Below are positions 36,401 through 51,400 of a DNA stretch of 64,000 nt, piece by piece. The notes beneath the pieces are model-generated. The model did no database searches. It was not told where the DNA came from and saw nothing but the letters and a program-made list of their open reading frames with translations. The position numbers were made by a program, and so were the translations under genes. The stretch's first letter is position 1. Every line of letters begins with the position of its first letter. Origin of the DNA: Amyelois transitella (lineage: Eukaryota > Arthropoda > Insecta > Lepidoptera > Pyralidae); NCBI RefSeq assembly GCF_032362555.1, contig NC_083509.1, positions 3,247,001-3,311,000 of the forward strand, given 5' to 3'.

Positions 36401-39400
36401 TGTAAAAATCCCACTTATATGGTCAAGGTACTTTTAGATTTGGAAATTTTGTTCTTTTTAAAATTAAATTAATAAAAGGAAAATTAACGAATTTTTCACG
36501 TCACGATCTTTTAGCTTGGTGTAAAAATCCCACTTATATGGTCAAGGTACTTTTAGATTTGGAAATTTTGTTCTTTTTAAAATTAAATTAATAAAAGGAA
36601 AATTAACGAGTTTTTCACGTCACGATCTTTTAGCTTGGTGTAAAAATCCCACTTATATGGTCAAGGTACTTTTAGATTTGGAAATTTTGTTCTTTTTAAA
36701 AATCAATTAATAAAAGGAAAATTAACGAGTTTTTCACGTCACGATCTTTTAGCTTGGTGTAAAAATCCCACTTATATGGTCAAGGTACTTTTAGATTTGG
36801 AAATTTTGTTCTTTTTAAAATTAAATTAATAAAAGGAAAATTAACGAGTTTTTCACGTCACGATCTTTTAGCTTGGTGTAAAAATCCCACTTATATGGTC
36901 AAGGTACTTTTAGATTTGGAAATTTTGTTCTTTTTAAAATTAAATTAATAAAAGGAAAATTAACGAGTTTTTCACGTCACGATCTTTTAGATCTTTTACG
37001 TGGAAGATATTGCGTTAGAGATAAGTCTGCCTTCGTACCATCTCTATCTCATGTGCTTTTATTGTATGTTTTACTCATATGTTGCAATAGTGTTTAATAA
37101 ATCTTTAGGGGCGCAACTCAAGTTGAACATTAATAAAATTTGTTCAGATTCGCAAACCGAGCTAAAGCAATAAAGAACAAGCCGGAGGTGAACGCGGTCG
37201 CGACAGACGCCACCATGATACAGAGCCTCACCAAACAGCTGTCCAGGCTGCAGTCTCAGCTCGAGACCAAGAGGAACCTCGAGGTCATGCTGGAGAGCAA
37301 GAAGAATGTTGAGGTCAGCGTCTTATATATACATACATAAACAGACAGAGACTTTTGCAGGGAAGATTTGAACAAGGAGTTATTATGCATGTTCTTTCTT
37401 CTTGCCATGATCCGTGACAGATGATTGCAAAAGGAATAGAATTGATGACCTTATAAGAAGAATGTTGTGGTCAGTATAAATGCCTTGTAATAGGAATAGA
37501 GCAACTGGATGTGGAAGTATATTCCAATATGGCTTGGGTTTCCCTTGCAAATATTGCGATAGTCAGACGGGGCTTACTTCATGTGGAAACACGACTCTTC
37601 TAATCCGAATTTCTGGTCACAAATTGACCCCAGGTCTTCCAGAGTGTGAATGCAACCAGCATTAAAACCTATATTTAAAGTAATTTATACAAACACTTTC
37701 AGACGGGAGTCACTCCGCTAAGTAAGTACTCCCATAATATACTCCTGGAGTATAATAATTACCTGATAGTAGTAGTAGTCGTAGGCGTAACTTGGCTGCT
37801 TCTCAAAATCGATAACCACACGGTACAAAAACTAGAAACAAAATGGAAAAGGTCTATATATTTGCTAAATGCATGATAGGGCTATTTTCGAAAAAATATA
37901 TACATATGTATGTATATGTACTAGCTGTCCCGGCAAACATTGTTTTGTCATATGGATAACTAGCTTTCCGCCCGCGGCTTCGCCCACGTGTAATTCGGTT
38001 ATATATAGCGTTTTTTAATGATCTCGACAGGGCTTTTTCTTCCACAGGCTGAAATCTTGTTACAACTGGAATTAAATATAGCCTGTGTTACTCAGGGATG
38101 ATGTAGCTTTCTAATGGTGAATGTTTGAAATCGATTCAGTAGTTTCGGAGTTTATCGATTACATGTGTAAACAAACAAACATATAAAAAAATAGATTGTT
38201 CCTCTTTATAATATTAGTATACATACAAAAAATTTACAGGCTAATTACGTTTTTGACAATTTCATAGATCTGTTTAAGTATTTGCGTCTGATAGTCATCA
38301 TCCCATGTGAATGAGCTGATGATGGAAGGTACAACTCCTCAACGGTTAGGAGTTGAAAGAAAATTCTTACGAAGTTATACGTACATGTGAGGCTATTAGG
38401 TTGACCTGATAATAAAAAGTAAATCTCATTAACGTTAAGAATTTAGGTGAAAATGGATGCGGACAAATTTCGTCTCTTCACTTGTTTCCTTTTAGCTGTT
38501 TGTATGGGTAGTGTTAACACAAAATAGGGATTTAAAGGCGTGATGTTATTAATGTTATGCATGTATGTACATAATTATGTATGTTATTATGTATGTTAAA
38601 GAGACGACTGAAAGTTGTCATACAAAGTCTTTTTTTTAAGGATGGGAAATCATCAAATGACCTCTCCCGCTCTGGGTGGAACGGAAGGGAGTGTCAGACT
38701 TTTACTGACTAAAACCCACCTCGTTCCTTCAGTTGCCCTTTGCGTTCCGGGGCCACGGTATCTCGTTAGAACTTTCCCGCAGCCCCGGCTCAGTTTATCC
38801 CGTTTCCCCCCCTTGGGGGTTGACATTTCAAAAATCCCTTCTTAGTGCTCACTTATGTTACTAAAGGAACCTCTGTTCAAAATCTCAGACTCCTATACCG
38901 AGCGGTTTCGGCTGTGCGTTAATAAATCAGTCACCCAATCGCACCCCCTAAATCACGATTGGAGGGTAGTTTGAAAAACTTATATTGTCAAACATATTTA
39001 CTTGCCTATGTACGTGTTCATGCCAAGTTTCAAGTTTAGAAACCCAAGGAATAAGATTTTTCATGGAAACGTTTTTACCCCTTTTCCCCCCCTTGGGGGT
39101 TGAATTTCCAAAAATCCTTTCTTAGTGCTCCCCTACATATCCCAAGAAACCTACATTCCAAATTTCAGCTGTCTACGACCAGTAGTTTCGACTGTGCGTT
39201 GTCTGTCAGTCAGTCACTCAGTAACGGAAGAGTTTTATATATATAGATTTTTAAGTAATTTCTAGTCACAAAAAAATGTTAGGGTGGTCAACCCTTATCA
39301 CTAAGGGGTATGAAAAATAGATGTTGGCCGATGCTAAGATTTACCAATATGCTCACAAAATTTCATGAGAATCGGTCAAGCCGTTTCAGAGTATGGGAAC

Positions 39401-42400
39401 AAACATTGTGATATGAGAATTTTATATATAAGATGTATATACTTTTTATCAGGCAAACTTGAAAAACCAAATAGCGGCACTCCAAAAACTGATATTGAAC
39501 GGGTTCGGTCAACGGAGCAGTGCCGAGATAGTCGGCAATCGGCGCAAGATCGCACAACAAAGGAGAGTCACGATATCAACATTACATTCTATAGAGGAGG
39601 ACCCCGTGCCGAATATACAAAAGTTTTGTACGCCCAGTTTGAAGTACAAGTGAGTTTTTATGTTATATCAACACTCACGTCCATATCCCTTGTGGGGTGG
39701 CCAGAGCCAACATTCTTAAAAAGACTCAAAAAAATTCAAAATTCAAAATTTTTATTCATTATTATAGGATACTATATATCGCTTAATAATTGTCGTATGG
39801 TTTAACAACATTGGTTGACGTCAAATAAATTACTTAAAAAGCCGATCTCTTAGTCGCCTTTTACAACATGCATCGGAAAGAATCTCAATTCTATCATCAA
39901 GCCAAAGAGCTGAACATGGCCTATCAGTCTTTTGAAGACTTTTGGCTACCCCAAGGGATATAAACGTAACTATAATGTATGTATGTATGGTAAAGAAATG
40001 GAGTAGTTCTATTCTTTTTATGTTAGTTTTTCGAATTCTTCCTTTTGGCAATGGGCTAGCACTATCACTGTTTTTTTTTTTGTCAACCGTTACAGTTCAA
40101 TGTTAATGCCTGGCGCCCCCGACTTCGTTCCCATTCAAGACGGAAGCAAGTTAAGCAGCGTCCCCGAGGAAGTGAGACTCGTCACACCTCCTCCTGTTGT
40201 GAGGGGGGTTAATAACGAAGATGTTATTTCCCTTGGTGAGTTGCTTATTTCATCTTCTCAAGCTTTGAAGCTTTTGAAGCTAAGCAAATGAAATTTATGG
40301 TGAAGGTAAACTTCCGTTAATCATTTATAAGCCTTTACAAAATGGACCTAATAAAAGGATATGATTATGAATCCTAGGTTCTATTTATGAAATAGCTAAA
40401 TTGGCATTCGCATATTACGCTCGAAAATTTATATTTTCGAGCGTAATATGCGAATGCCATGCTTATTTTCAAAGAATTCGTTATGCTAACTGTTATCAGT
40501 TAGCATAACGAATTCTTTGAAAATAAGCATATTAATAATTGGGGACATGGTTTTCGTGAATGGTTTTTTTTAGTTATCGGGAACTTATATGGTTTATTTA
40601 TGCAAATTTCCTTTTCTTTGTAATAACTACTGGTGCTTAAACTCTGGCATTGGGTATATTTCTGTTTAACATACCTATAACCTTAAATCTGCAACATGCT
40701 TATTTTTCTTGCAGACAGCGACGATGAACCTTCGGACATAACTTGCTCTCCATATCACAAATGCTATGGTAATATCTCATTTTGTCATTCATCATTTTTA
40801 CATCATTTCGCTTTTCGTCTTTTGGCACTTTTGTCTTATGTACTGGTTGAGGTTATGAGGAGGAACTTTATGATTGGGTCTTGAAAAATATTGTTTACAA
40901 TCAATTGTAAATATGTAATTGTTTATACACAAGTGCCATGTAGTTCTTGGCAACAAAAGAAAAAAGAATAGGACCAGTTCATCTCTTTCCCATTGGATGT
41001 CGTAAAAGGCGACTAACGGATAGGCTATATACAGGATGACATTTAAAACAACTGCATCCTTTTAAACATAGACTATACCCATGCTTTTAAACCGTTTGAG
41101 CCTATTTGTGTTTAAATTAAACGTCATCATTATCACATTTGAAAAATACTCAAAAACTACGTCACACGCTTTAATAAAGACCAATACTACAAAAAGAAAT
41201 TAAAACTAAACATGTAAATAAATATCTGAAAAATAAATTAATTTTCTAGTATCAAGATCAAGTTAAGTAAAGAGTTGTCGCGATCGCTCAGCTGAATGAA
41301 TTTTGTCGTTGACCTCTGAATCTTACGTGTCGCTTTTCCGCCGGCTGGAGTGATATGACGTATTTTGGATCGTAGATTTTTTTTTGTACTTTCTGAAATA
41401 TGAACCGATATTTTTCTTTTAACGTTTTTAAATATCCTTTAGATGATTACACTTAACAGTTAAATTTATGCAGTTGAATTAAAAGTCACCCTGTATATGT
41501 AAATGCATCTCAACTGTGTTTTTATAATGTTTTGTTTAACTCTGTATTTTGTGTCTGTAGCAACTGAATAAACGTTTTTATCTATCTATCTATCTATATT
41601 TGGGATTCTTTTATTAGGCGACGGGCTGGCAGCCTGTCTTTATTTGAATCTCAATCCATCATTAACTAAGCTGAATGTGGCCTTTCAGTCTTTTGAAGTC
41701 TGTTAGCTCTGCCTACCCCGCCAGGAATATAGACGTGATTATATGTTATGTTTATACACAAAACATAATGTAAGGAAACATTTTCTACAATCGAATTTTC
41801 ACCTATTCCCTCTACTATATACTCTTATCAAGGCGAGGTGGTATAGGTATAACAGTATTTAACTTATATTTTATATTCTAGTATCATCAAAAACCCCACC
41901 TTGTGTCTTACGAAAAAAGGCCAAAATTGCGGAAAAAGATCTTAAAGATATTGTGGAGCTGACGGAAAGGGAGAAAATATACACGCCTGCAGTGGTAAAT
42001 ATATAATCAATATGTAACTGTTCATTATATAATTTATACAACACGAATTCAATAAAATTATATATATTATAAAGTATGCCTCTACACCGTGGGAAATAAG
42101 ACTTAATAATATGTAATAATATGTACAATAATACACAGGTATAATATAAAATTGATAAACTCTTACAAAATTCCATTGCATAATGTTTTAAGAATTAGCA
42201 TTACATTTTGTACTAAGTATTAGATTTAATCTTAAATTAATATTCATAAATTACCAGGAAGAACTTATGAAAAAATTGGAGCAAAACACAGCAGTGATAG
42301 CAAAATTAGAAGAGGAAGTAGATTCTTTAAGTAAACTTAGTTCAGAAAAAGATTTAGAAATAGATAAACTCAAGGTGAAAATCACGGAGTCTGCCGAGGA

Positions 42401-45400
42401 GATAAAATCTGTTATATTTGACAAGGTAAGAATTTTATCCTTCGTGTTGATTATAAGATTCAGTAAAGTCATATCAAAAGACTGGTTAATGCAATTTTGA
42501 ACCTTACTGCAACAATGTCAAATATCAAACTAACTGAAGGGAGCAATACATACAATACTGTGTTCCACATACTTTTTATATTCACTTGATTTCTGTTCCA
42601 GACAAATTGTCATTATCATTGCTTTTGACCTTTTTATATAAAGCACTGCTGTTACCCCGTGACTTTAAGTTGCATTAAATTATATTTTGCTGCTGTGTTT
42701 TAGACCAACATGGAAACATTATGTAAAGAGTACACCACGAAACTTACCGACTGGGAAGTAAGTTACGAAACCTTAAAACAAAAGACGAAGAGGCGAGAGC
42801 AAGAATTGTTATCGCTCCTAGAAGAACAACAAAAATTTCATAAAAGGACCGATGACATTGGTAAGATACATCACTTGGAGCATTCCTGCAGTTATTTACA
42901 TTAATGTAGACTCAATTTGGCAAAACTATTCATTCAATATTGTCTGTTAAATTAAAAAATAAGAAGTTTATTAAAAGTTAAATATTTTTAGGTAAATCAC
43001 TCTCAAGAACCATCGACAGAGAACTCTCCCATTTCATGGATATGTCGAGGGACATATCTCTCGTTAACAGTGATAATGAAAGCAGTATAGCAAACACAAA
43101 CGACGATGACGGCTCTTTGCAAATACAAGACCTTGTTTCGGAAATGCAGGCACAACTCACCATGAAAACTCAGACAATTTTAGAATTAGAAAATAATCTC
43201 TTTACGCATAACCAAAAAATAGAATCGTTAGAACTGTCTTGTAAAGAACTCCAATCAATGCTTGACAGTTTTAAAAACAAACTTTCTCAGTCTGAAAATG
43301 AAAATCATATACTAAAATCAACAATAGATACATTAAACTCGACAATATGTAGTCAAAACTCGAATTTAGAAATAGCACGTACTGATATAGTCTCTTATAA
43401 TAGTTTAATCCAGGAATTAAACATCAAATTACAGCAAAAGGAGAACATTGTAGATGTCAATATTAATGAAAGTATTTTAGAGAAAATGATTGAAAACGAA
43501 GAAAAATTTATAGCTAATAATGAAAATGTACAGAATATAATTCATTCGTTTAAGTTAGCTCTTGAATCTCGTAATAAAGAAATCGAAATACTCAAATCAA
43601 ATAAACCAGACAAATTAAAAATAACAGATAATCATTTCAAGCTAGAACTCGATTCTAAAGAAACCCAAATAAATTCTCTATATGAAGAAATACAAAGGCT
43701 AAAAAGTGAAGTAGCTGAGAATATATCAATGATTGATAAACTCCAATCTGAGCGAAAGGCACTATTAAGTTCTGAACAAGAACTTTCGGAAAAATTGCAA
43801 GCTATAGAAGAGACCCAGCTGCATATGGAACAAAGAAGTGAAGAAAACAAAAGTATTTTGTTAAAATTGCAAGCTAATAATGATGAATTAGCTCGAGTTG
43901 TTTCTGAACAAAATCAAAAGGAGCACGAACTTGAAAAAATTAATGATATCCTGAATACACAAAAAGGTGACTTAGAAAAAAGAATTGACAAATTGGAAGA
44001 TGATATCAAAGAAAAGAATGTTATTATTGAATCATTAAGAAAAGAAGACAGTGAAACACAAGAAAATATTAAAAAAGCCAAGGCGGCGATATCTAAATTA
44101 CAAGGTATTTTATGCAGTTTAACTGGAAATATCCAAGAAGTACCAGAAATTGTTGATAACTTTGTTGTCATTGTGAACATTCTAAATAATAATTTAAATA
44201 TACTAGAAAGTACAGTAGCTGGTGTAATGGAGCAAATAAAAGCAGAGAACGATATTGGAAACGAACTTCGTAAAGAACTTACAAATTTAAAACAAAAGTA
44301 TGACCAAGAGACAAAAGATCTATTATCCAAAATTCAGACACTTAATGCTCAGCATACCGATTATGCGATTCAAAATTGTGACTTGCAAAAGCTACTTACG
44401 CGAGTTTCCCAGGAATTGGAAGGGCATCGCAACGAATTGGAACTTCTCAACAAGAAATATAACGACAGCAATGAACAAATTAGTTTGAAAGATGGCATGA
44501 TATTTTCTCTTCAAGAAAAAATAAATTGCCTTAATGAAGATATTTATAAAATTGAACAAGATAAACTACATGTTGAAAATATCATTATCAACAAAGATAG
44601 TAATATAGTGGATTTAGAGAACAAGTTAAAAAGTGTTGAAAAAAGTCTGGAAGAAAAAAAAATTGAATTAATTAAAAATACCAAAGAGTTTAATAAATCT
44701 TTAGAAAAAAGAGATGAATTGATGTTAGAATTGTTTAGAAAAACATGCAATATTACAAATACCTTTAATATACAAACTGATTTCTCCTGCTTAAAAGAGG
44801 ACGATAATAATACTTATAACCAAATATCTGTCGCATTAGATAGTCTCTCATGTTATTTAACTGCCATGAAAAATGACACAACTTTGAATAATCGCAACCA
44901 ACATCTGGAAGAGACTAAACAAGAAATTATGGTGTTGACACAACAAAATGTTACACTCATGGAAAATATTTCTATTTTGGAACATAAAAATGAAACTCTA
45001 ATGACTGAATTAGAAGTAATCCGAACAAATTATAACAATATACAACGAGACTTGATGCAGGGTAATGAGTTAATAGAAACCCTTCAAAATGAACTAAAGA
45101 ATAAATTAACAGAAATAGAAGCTAATCAATCAAAGATGTTAGAATTAAAAGAAAACATAGAATTCCTTAATATTTCGTCTAACCAAAAAATTGGAGAATT
45201 GCAAAAGGAAAATGAACAGCTTAAATCAAAATGTCAGACATTGGAGACTATATCCTATAGGCAAAGTAATATTGATAATTCAGACTATGAAGATGAAGAA
45301 AGTAATCCTGATATACCGCCACGAAAGTCTCTTTGTACCTTAAACGAAATTAATGAATATAAACCGTCTAGCCTCGTAACAATATGTTGTAAGAGAATCG

Positions 45401-48400
45401 AAGAATGCATACAATCTAATGATAAACCTGTATCGTCCTCAAACTCTGATGCAAGTGTAACTTCTGTAGATAAAGCAACGCAAACCATAATTTGCCATTG
45501 TGAAAAATTGCTTTTAGAATTGAATCTCACAAAAAAATACAATGTAGAACTTGAAACAATAATTGAACAACTACGGGATGAGCAAGAAGAAATTCGAAAA
45601 GAAGTACAGCTTCTTTTGGAACCAGCGAATGAACTGCAAAAGAAAATAGTTAACCATAGGACTAATCTGTCTACCTTGACAGCTACTACTTATGCAGAAA
45701 ACAAATCTCTTAAATCTCAAGTGACCGCTTTGCAACATCACCACACTCGATTTCATATGCTATGTCAAAGGGATATACCTGCTGTAAAGAAACAGCTGTC
45801 TGAACTAATGGCGATCTTGAAAAATGACACTTCGTTTATGGACAAGTCAAATATCAGTTTTAAAAGATTTTCTTTGCCGGATACCTTAGAAAACAATACA
45901 ACAATCTCTAGCTTTAAGAACGATGAAACCATATTAGATGGCGATCTTTTGATGTTAGATACAAACGTCACTTTGGCTACTTCGGCGGATAATACTACTC
46001 TTCTGGTCAATGACCAGACTTGCTTAGATATATCTCAAGGCTTCTTATATAGTGAAGTTGCATGTCAAACCAGTGAAACTGCTGAAAATTCAGAGTTTAG
46101 TGAAATTAATGCTCAGGTAGCGATTTTATCAAATGATAACATAAAAATGATGGAGACACTTGAAAGCTTAAAAGATGAAAATATAAAATTAAGAGGACAA
46201 ATAGACAAATACACAAAACTCAAAGGTTCCGATCCCTTTGTTAAATGTACTCCAGCAATGAATACATTGACTGAAATAACATCTTATAACTGTCAAATGT
46301 GTGAAAAATATGGACGTGCAGAGAAAGAATTTAGAGAACAACACGAAAAATTGGTAGGTGAATTAGCTGACCTTAAAAATGAAAAAGATAAAATTGAAAT
46401 CAAGTATAAAAATTTGACATTAGAAATCCCATCTGCTGATGCACTTGTTCGTAAACTAAATATTCTAGAAAAAGAAAAAAATAAAGAAATCGGAATATTA
46501 ATGCAAACTATTAATAATAAAAACGAAGAATTGAAAAGATTGCAAGATGAAAATGATATTCTTTCGACGCAAGTTATGGAAAGTATTGATGAAGCTGATG
46601 ATTTAAATAAGCAGGTGCAAACACTAACAGATACTAAAGCGGAACTTATGAAAAAGTGTTCAGAATTGCAAAATATTATAGAAGGAAATTGCAGCATGGT
46701 CAAAAATAATCCTTGTCCACATTGTGAGATAAAAGATGATTTGACATGTCAACCACATTCAAAATTAAACAGAAGTCTTAGTGAATCAGACACATCATCA
46801 AGATTTAATAAAATTTCCACTTTACAAAATCAATTGCATGCTAGCAAACAAGATTGTAAGGAGTTAAGAGAGGACGTAACCTCGATAAAGATCCATTTAG
46901 AGCGTAGTAATTTATCTCAGAATATGGATTTAGATGATAGCATGGGCGAATCTAATGTTTTCACTTATTCAAAAGAGTTTCAGGCCGCAGACCTTTTAAG
47001 TAATTTACCCATGCCCAATATCCCAGAAGAACGTGTTAGTGAGATTTATGTTATTGACAAAAATGACTGTATAAAATATTACTTAGAAGTAACTGGTACT
47101 GACAAAGAAAATATTAGTGGCGATTTAAAAATCATTGACATTATGAAAATGTTTTACAATAATTTCGTTGCGAAACACAACAATGAGGTCGAGAACCTGA
47201 AAAATAAATTAAAATGCTACGAAGATTCTAGAAAAGAGCTGGAATCACATGTTGATAACCTAAAGACTGAATATTCTAAAGTTAATGAAGAGTTTAATAA
47301 GAAAAATGAAAAATTCCAAGCCGTTGTAGATGTTTTGACGGGACTAAAGGAAAAAATGAATTTTGTAAAAGATGAAATGACACATTTAATAGACAGAGAC
47401 CATAATGCCAATGCCGTTGAAACTTTCAAAGAAAATCTCTTAAAACATATCGATTCAGGATTAGGTCTCTCGTCTGCTATTGTTTTCGAAAAGCTTATAG
47501 ACAGCATTGTTAGAAAACATGAGAACGATTTGAGTGATATTATGGATCGATATATAAAATTACAACAACATATGGAAAGCCTGACTTCAGAACTAGCCAG
47601 AGTTAACGACAGTTTATTGCAGATGAAAGACCAACTTACAAATAAAGAAGAAGAATTTGATTTATTAAAAGCACAAAAGGAAAGAATTCACGAAATTAGT
47701 AACGCAGTTACACTCGATATTGTCAAAAAAGAGCGCGAATTGAGCGAAACCATTCGTGATGGTTGCAAAAAACTAATTGAAAATGATGTAATTAGTATGG
47801 AAGATATTGATTGGTCGATTCCGCTCACTAATAATATAAATTTTGTATTTGATCGTTTCATTAACCAGTATAGATTAAAGAAAAGTGATTCAGAAAATTT
47901 ACTAATCGAAGTTAAAAGATCTACAACACTATTACAATCAAAAGAGAAGGAATTACAATTACTCAAAGTAGATAATGAAGAACTCCGTAACGAAGGTGAT
48001 AATCTAAAATTAGAATTAATGGAAAAGACTGATTTACTAGAAAATCAGAAAATATTATACGAAGATTTGAACAAAATTTATGAAAGCAAAGTTCAAGAGA
48101 ACCAAGTTAATGTTTGTTTGGTTAAAAAACTTACTGAAGAGATAAATATTCTGAAAGAAGAACTTCATAAAAAACAAGACACAGTAGATAGTTTGAGAAC
48201 CGCAATAAATAGCCAAAAAAGTGATGAAGAAAGAGAAGAAAGTAAAATTGTTGAACTAATGAACACAATTGCTAGTTTAGAAAAGGATGTGTCTGGCTTA
48301 AAAGCTGCAAATGAAATTATAACAAAGGAAAAAGAAGCTGCTGCAGCAGAGTTGTTGAAATGTAAGGATATTATTAAAATGAACAAATTAGAGCTAGAAA

Positions 48401-51400
48401 AAATGACGACAGATATTTTGATATTAAAAGAGTCTGTGAAGGACAATGTTGCTGTGATAGATAGTCTGAAGGTTGAAGCGAAATGTCTACTCGAGCAAAA
48501 TGTACAACTGAAACAACAATTTGACGAGAAATGTAAAGACCTTTATCGAGTTGAGACGAATATTAAGACTCATGAAAAATCTGCAGAGATTCAAAGCAAG
48601 ATGATCTTCAGGCAAGTTTTGTTTTCTTTTATTCATAATGTCATGAATTTTCTATATAATAAATTGAAAATTTATAAACACATATATTATAATTACTATT
48701 TTTTTTTATATATTTTAGGCTTCAGAAACAAAAAGAAGAATGTGATAACAGTATCAAGGAGAAAGATTCAAAGTTAGAGGAATTGACTGCTAAATGTACA
48801 CTTCTGCAGAAAGAAAATGATGAGGTGCAGCTATTGAAAAATGCGAACCAATTGTTAGAGGTATGTTTTTTGTTATAACATACATATAATAACATCTTTA
48901 TCCACTACAGGCTAGATAGAGCCAACAGTCTCGCAAAAACTGAAAGGCCTAACTGAGCTGTATGGCTTATAGATGGAATTTAGATTCAAATAGTGACTGG
49001 TTGCTGCTAGCCTATCGTCAATTATCCGTCCAAACTTCCCGAGATTAGCGCCTACATACATCAAAAATATTCATGTTACCTGCTGTAAATTGCTTAAAAT
49101 CGCTTCGTAAATAAGTAGAGTTCAGCCAGCATTTACAATGTAAGTACATACATACATACATAAAATCACGCCTCTTTCCCGGAGGGGTAGGCAGAGACTA
49201 CCTCTTTCCACTTGCCACGATCTCTGCATACTTCTTTCGCTTCGTCCACATTCATAACTCTCTTCATACAAGCTCGGCGGTTTCGGGTACTTTTGACCTG
49301 ACCCTTTACCAGGACGTCCTTAATTTGATCAAGATACGTTCGTCTAGGTCTTCCCACTCCGACCTTTCCCTCCACACTCTCCTTGTATATCTGCTTAGTC
49401 AACCTGCTTTCATTCATCCTCTCCTCCATACAATGTAAGCGTGAAAAAAAAATGTGTTTATTATTTACGACTTCATATTAGAAATCTTTAAATTATTAGT
49501 GGTTCTCTAATATATTAAGCACGTTATTATACATATAAACCTTCCATCTGAATCACTCTATCTATTAAAAACCGCACCAAAATCCGTTGCGTAGTTTTAA
49601 AGATATAATATAATAAACATACATACAGACGCGGGAAGCGAAAAGCGAGTTTGCTTTATACTATGTAGTGTTATACTAAGTTGGGGTGGTATTTGTTTAT
49701 TCCTATATCGACGTCATAGTCTATTTATACTTTCCAAGAAGTACAAATGTAATAAAGTTATTGTTACAATAACTTCCTTGTTACAGTCAAGAGTTTCCGA
49801 ACTCGAGAGTGAAATCGAAGCTTTAAAGCGCCACACGCCGAATGAAAGCGTACTGGAGGCGTCGCGACGGCGTAGGCAGAGCCTACACGACTCCCAACGG
49901 GCCTTCACTGAGAACAAACATGACTCTGGAGGTGAATTTCTCTTTACTTCTTCTTCATTTTGCCTCTAACCAGTGGTACTGGGTTCGATTACTGGCCTGG
50001 TCAAGATGAAAATGATTGACAAACTTATTATAATTGTCCTGAGTCTTGAATATTTGTCTATGTAAGTGAAATATAGTATCTATGTATAAAATATAGTATC
50101 GTTGAGCTAGTATCCTATAACATAAGCACATCACGTCGTTTTTACCGGAGCGATTGGCAGAGACTACTTCCAATTGCCACAATTTCCAGATACTTATTTT
50201 GCTATAACTACAAGTTATCAACATCTTCAGTCAAACACGGCGGCTTAGGTCTTGATAGAATATCTTGATGGTGGCATAATTAGTTTTGTAGCTTACATGA
50301 ACAGAGTTAAGAATGTAAATGAAGCGAAAGATGTTTGCAAAGATCGTGGCAAGTGGAAAGATGTAGTATCTGCTTATTTCTCTGCTTACGTCTCTGTTTA
50401 TGTGGCCTAGTTCTACGTGTCGTCACTACTAAAACAAGAAAGTATTTCAGATCACACGAAGATAGAAGCTGTATTCGAGTCTCGTGGTAAGCCTGATGAC
50501 CTTTTCATGGAAGTTGATGATGACAGTTCGAATAGAAGTACACCGCTAAGGCTTAGTAGGGGGTAAGTTTGTAAACCACCGTTTAACGATAAATATCGTA
50601 AGATTTTTTGTTAATACTCTTGCTCTGCTTTCTCCTGGCTTTTTAGTTCCGGTTGTATTCTCACCAATCTAGATAGGGGCCCGGTGTATGGGTATGCCTT
50701 TGACCATGAATCAATGACCATGAAATGATTGGGTGAGTCAGGTTTTTCCACAAAGAGATTCCCGTTTACGTTTAGAAAAAAATGAGCTTATGTTACTCCC
50801 TGAAGGTCTATTTTATAATTTTTTAATTTCGTGAAAATCAGTCACGTAGTTTTTGAGTTTACTCGTTACGAACATGGAAAAAATATCTGTGAATAAAAAC
50901 ATTGCATTCTATATTTCATTTTTTTTTGGGGTCAAGTTGTAACAAAATGTTTTCTTTTTTTCAGACGTGAAAGCCTCCTATCCCGTGGTGATCCGGTATG
51001 TTTCTCTTTTTAACCTGACAGTATTTTTTAAACTTCCCAAATTATTTGTTCGTCCTTTGTTGCTAGTAGCTCTTTATGTTTTATATCTACGTTTCGTAAA
51101 GGAAAAATATTTCAAACGCACAAATAAAATAAGAACAAGATCAGTCGTGAATCCGATCATTATGTGTAAATATCTTGCATAGATACAACTGTTAATTATT
51201 CTTAGCGTGATTTCTGTTATTCTGATGTCAAAAACTGTATTACTGTAAAATTTGACACAATATCTTTGAAAAGTTTTTCGTGAAATGTAAAAAAAAAATA
51301 CTTAAGTATTTTTAATATTAGTAAGATTATCTTATAATTTTAACATCAGACCGAAAAAGAGGATGAGTCGTCTCGGCCGAGCAGCGTGGCGAGCACTCGC

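Larger units (their letters stand above)
33416..37313 (+). other. Kinesin motor domain and neck (exons 1-7)
   Basis: Residues 1-325 contain the ATPase elements in order: the VKVRPL start, [14 protein letters not shown] with the P-loop GQTSSGKT at residues 87-94, switch I NEISSRSH (194-201), switch II DLAGSE (233-238), and the alpha-5/alpha-6 signature [21 protein letters not shown]. Exon 7 adds the neck. All nucleotide-binding residues expected of an active kinesin are present, so I infer an active motor. Confidence 0.93.

Noticed and set aside
48612..48777. C-terminal end of the giant kinesin open frame
   Set aside because: The open frame continues by chance through a GC-AG intron; the next exon, in the proper frame, continues the coiled coil.
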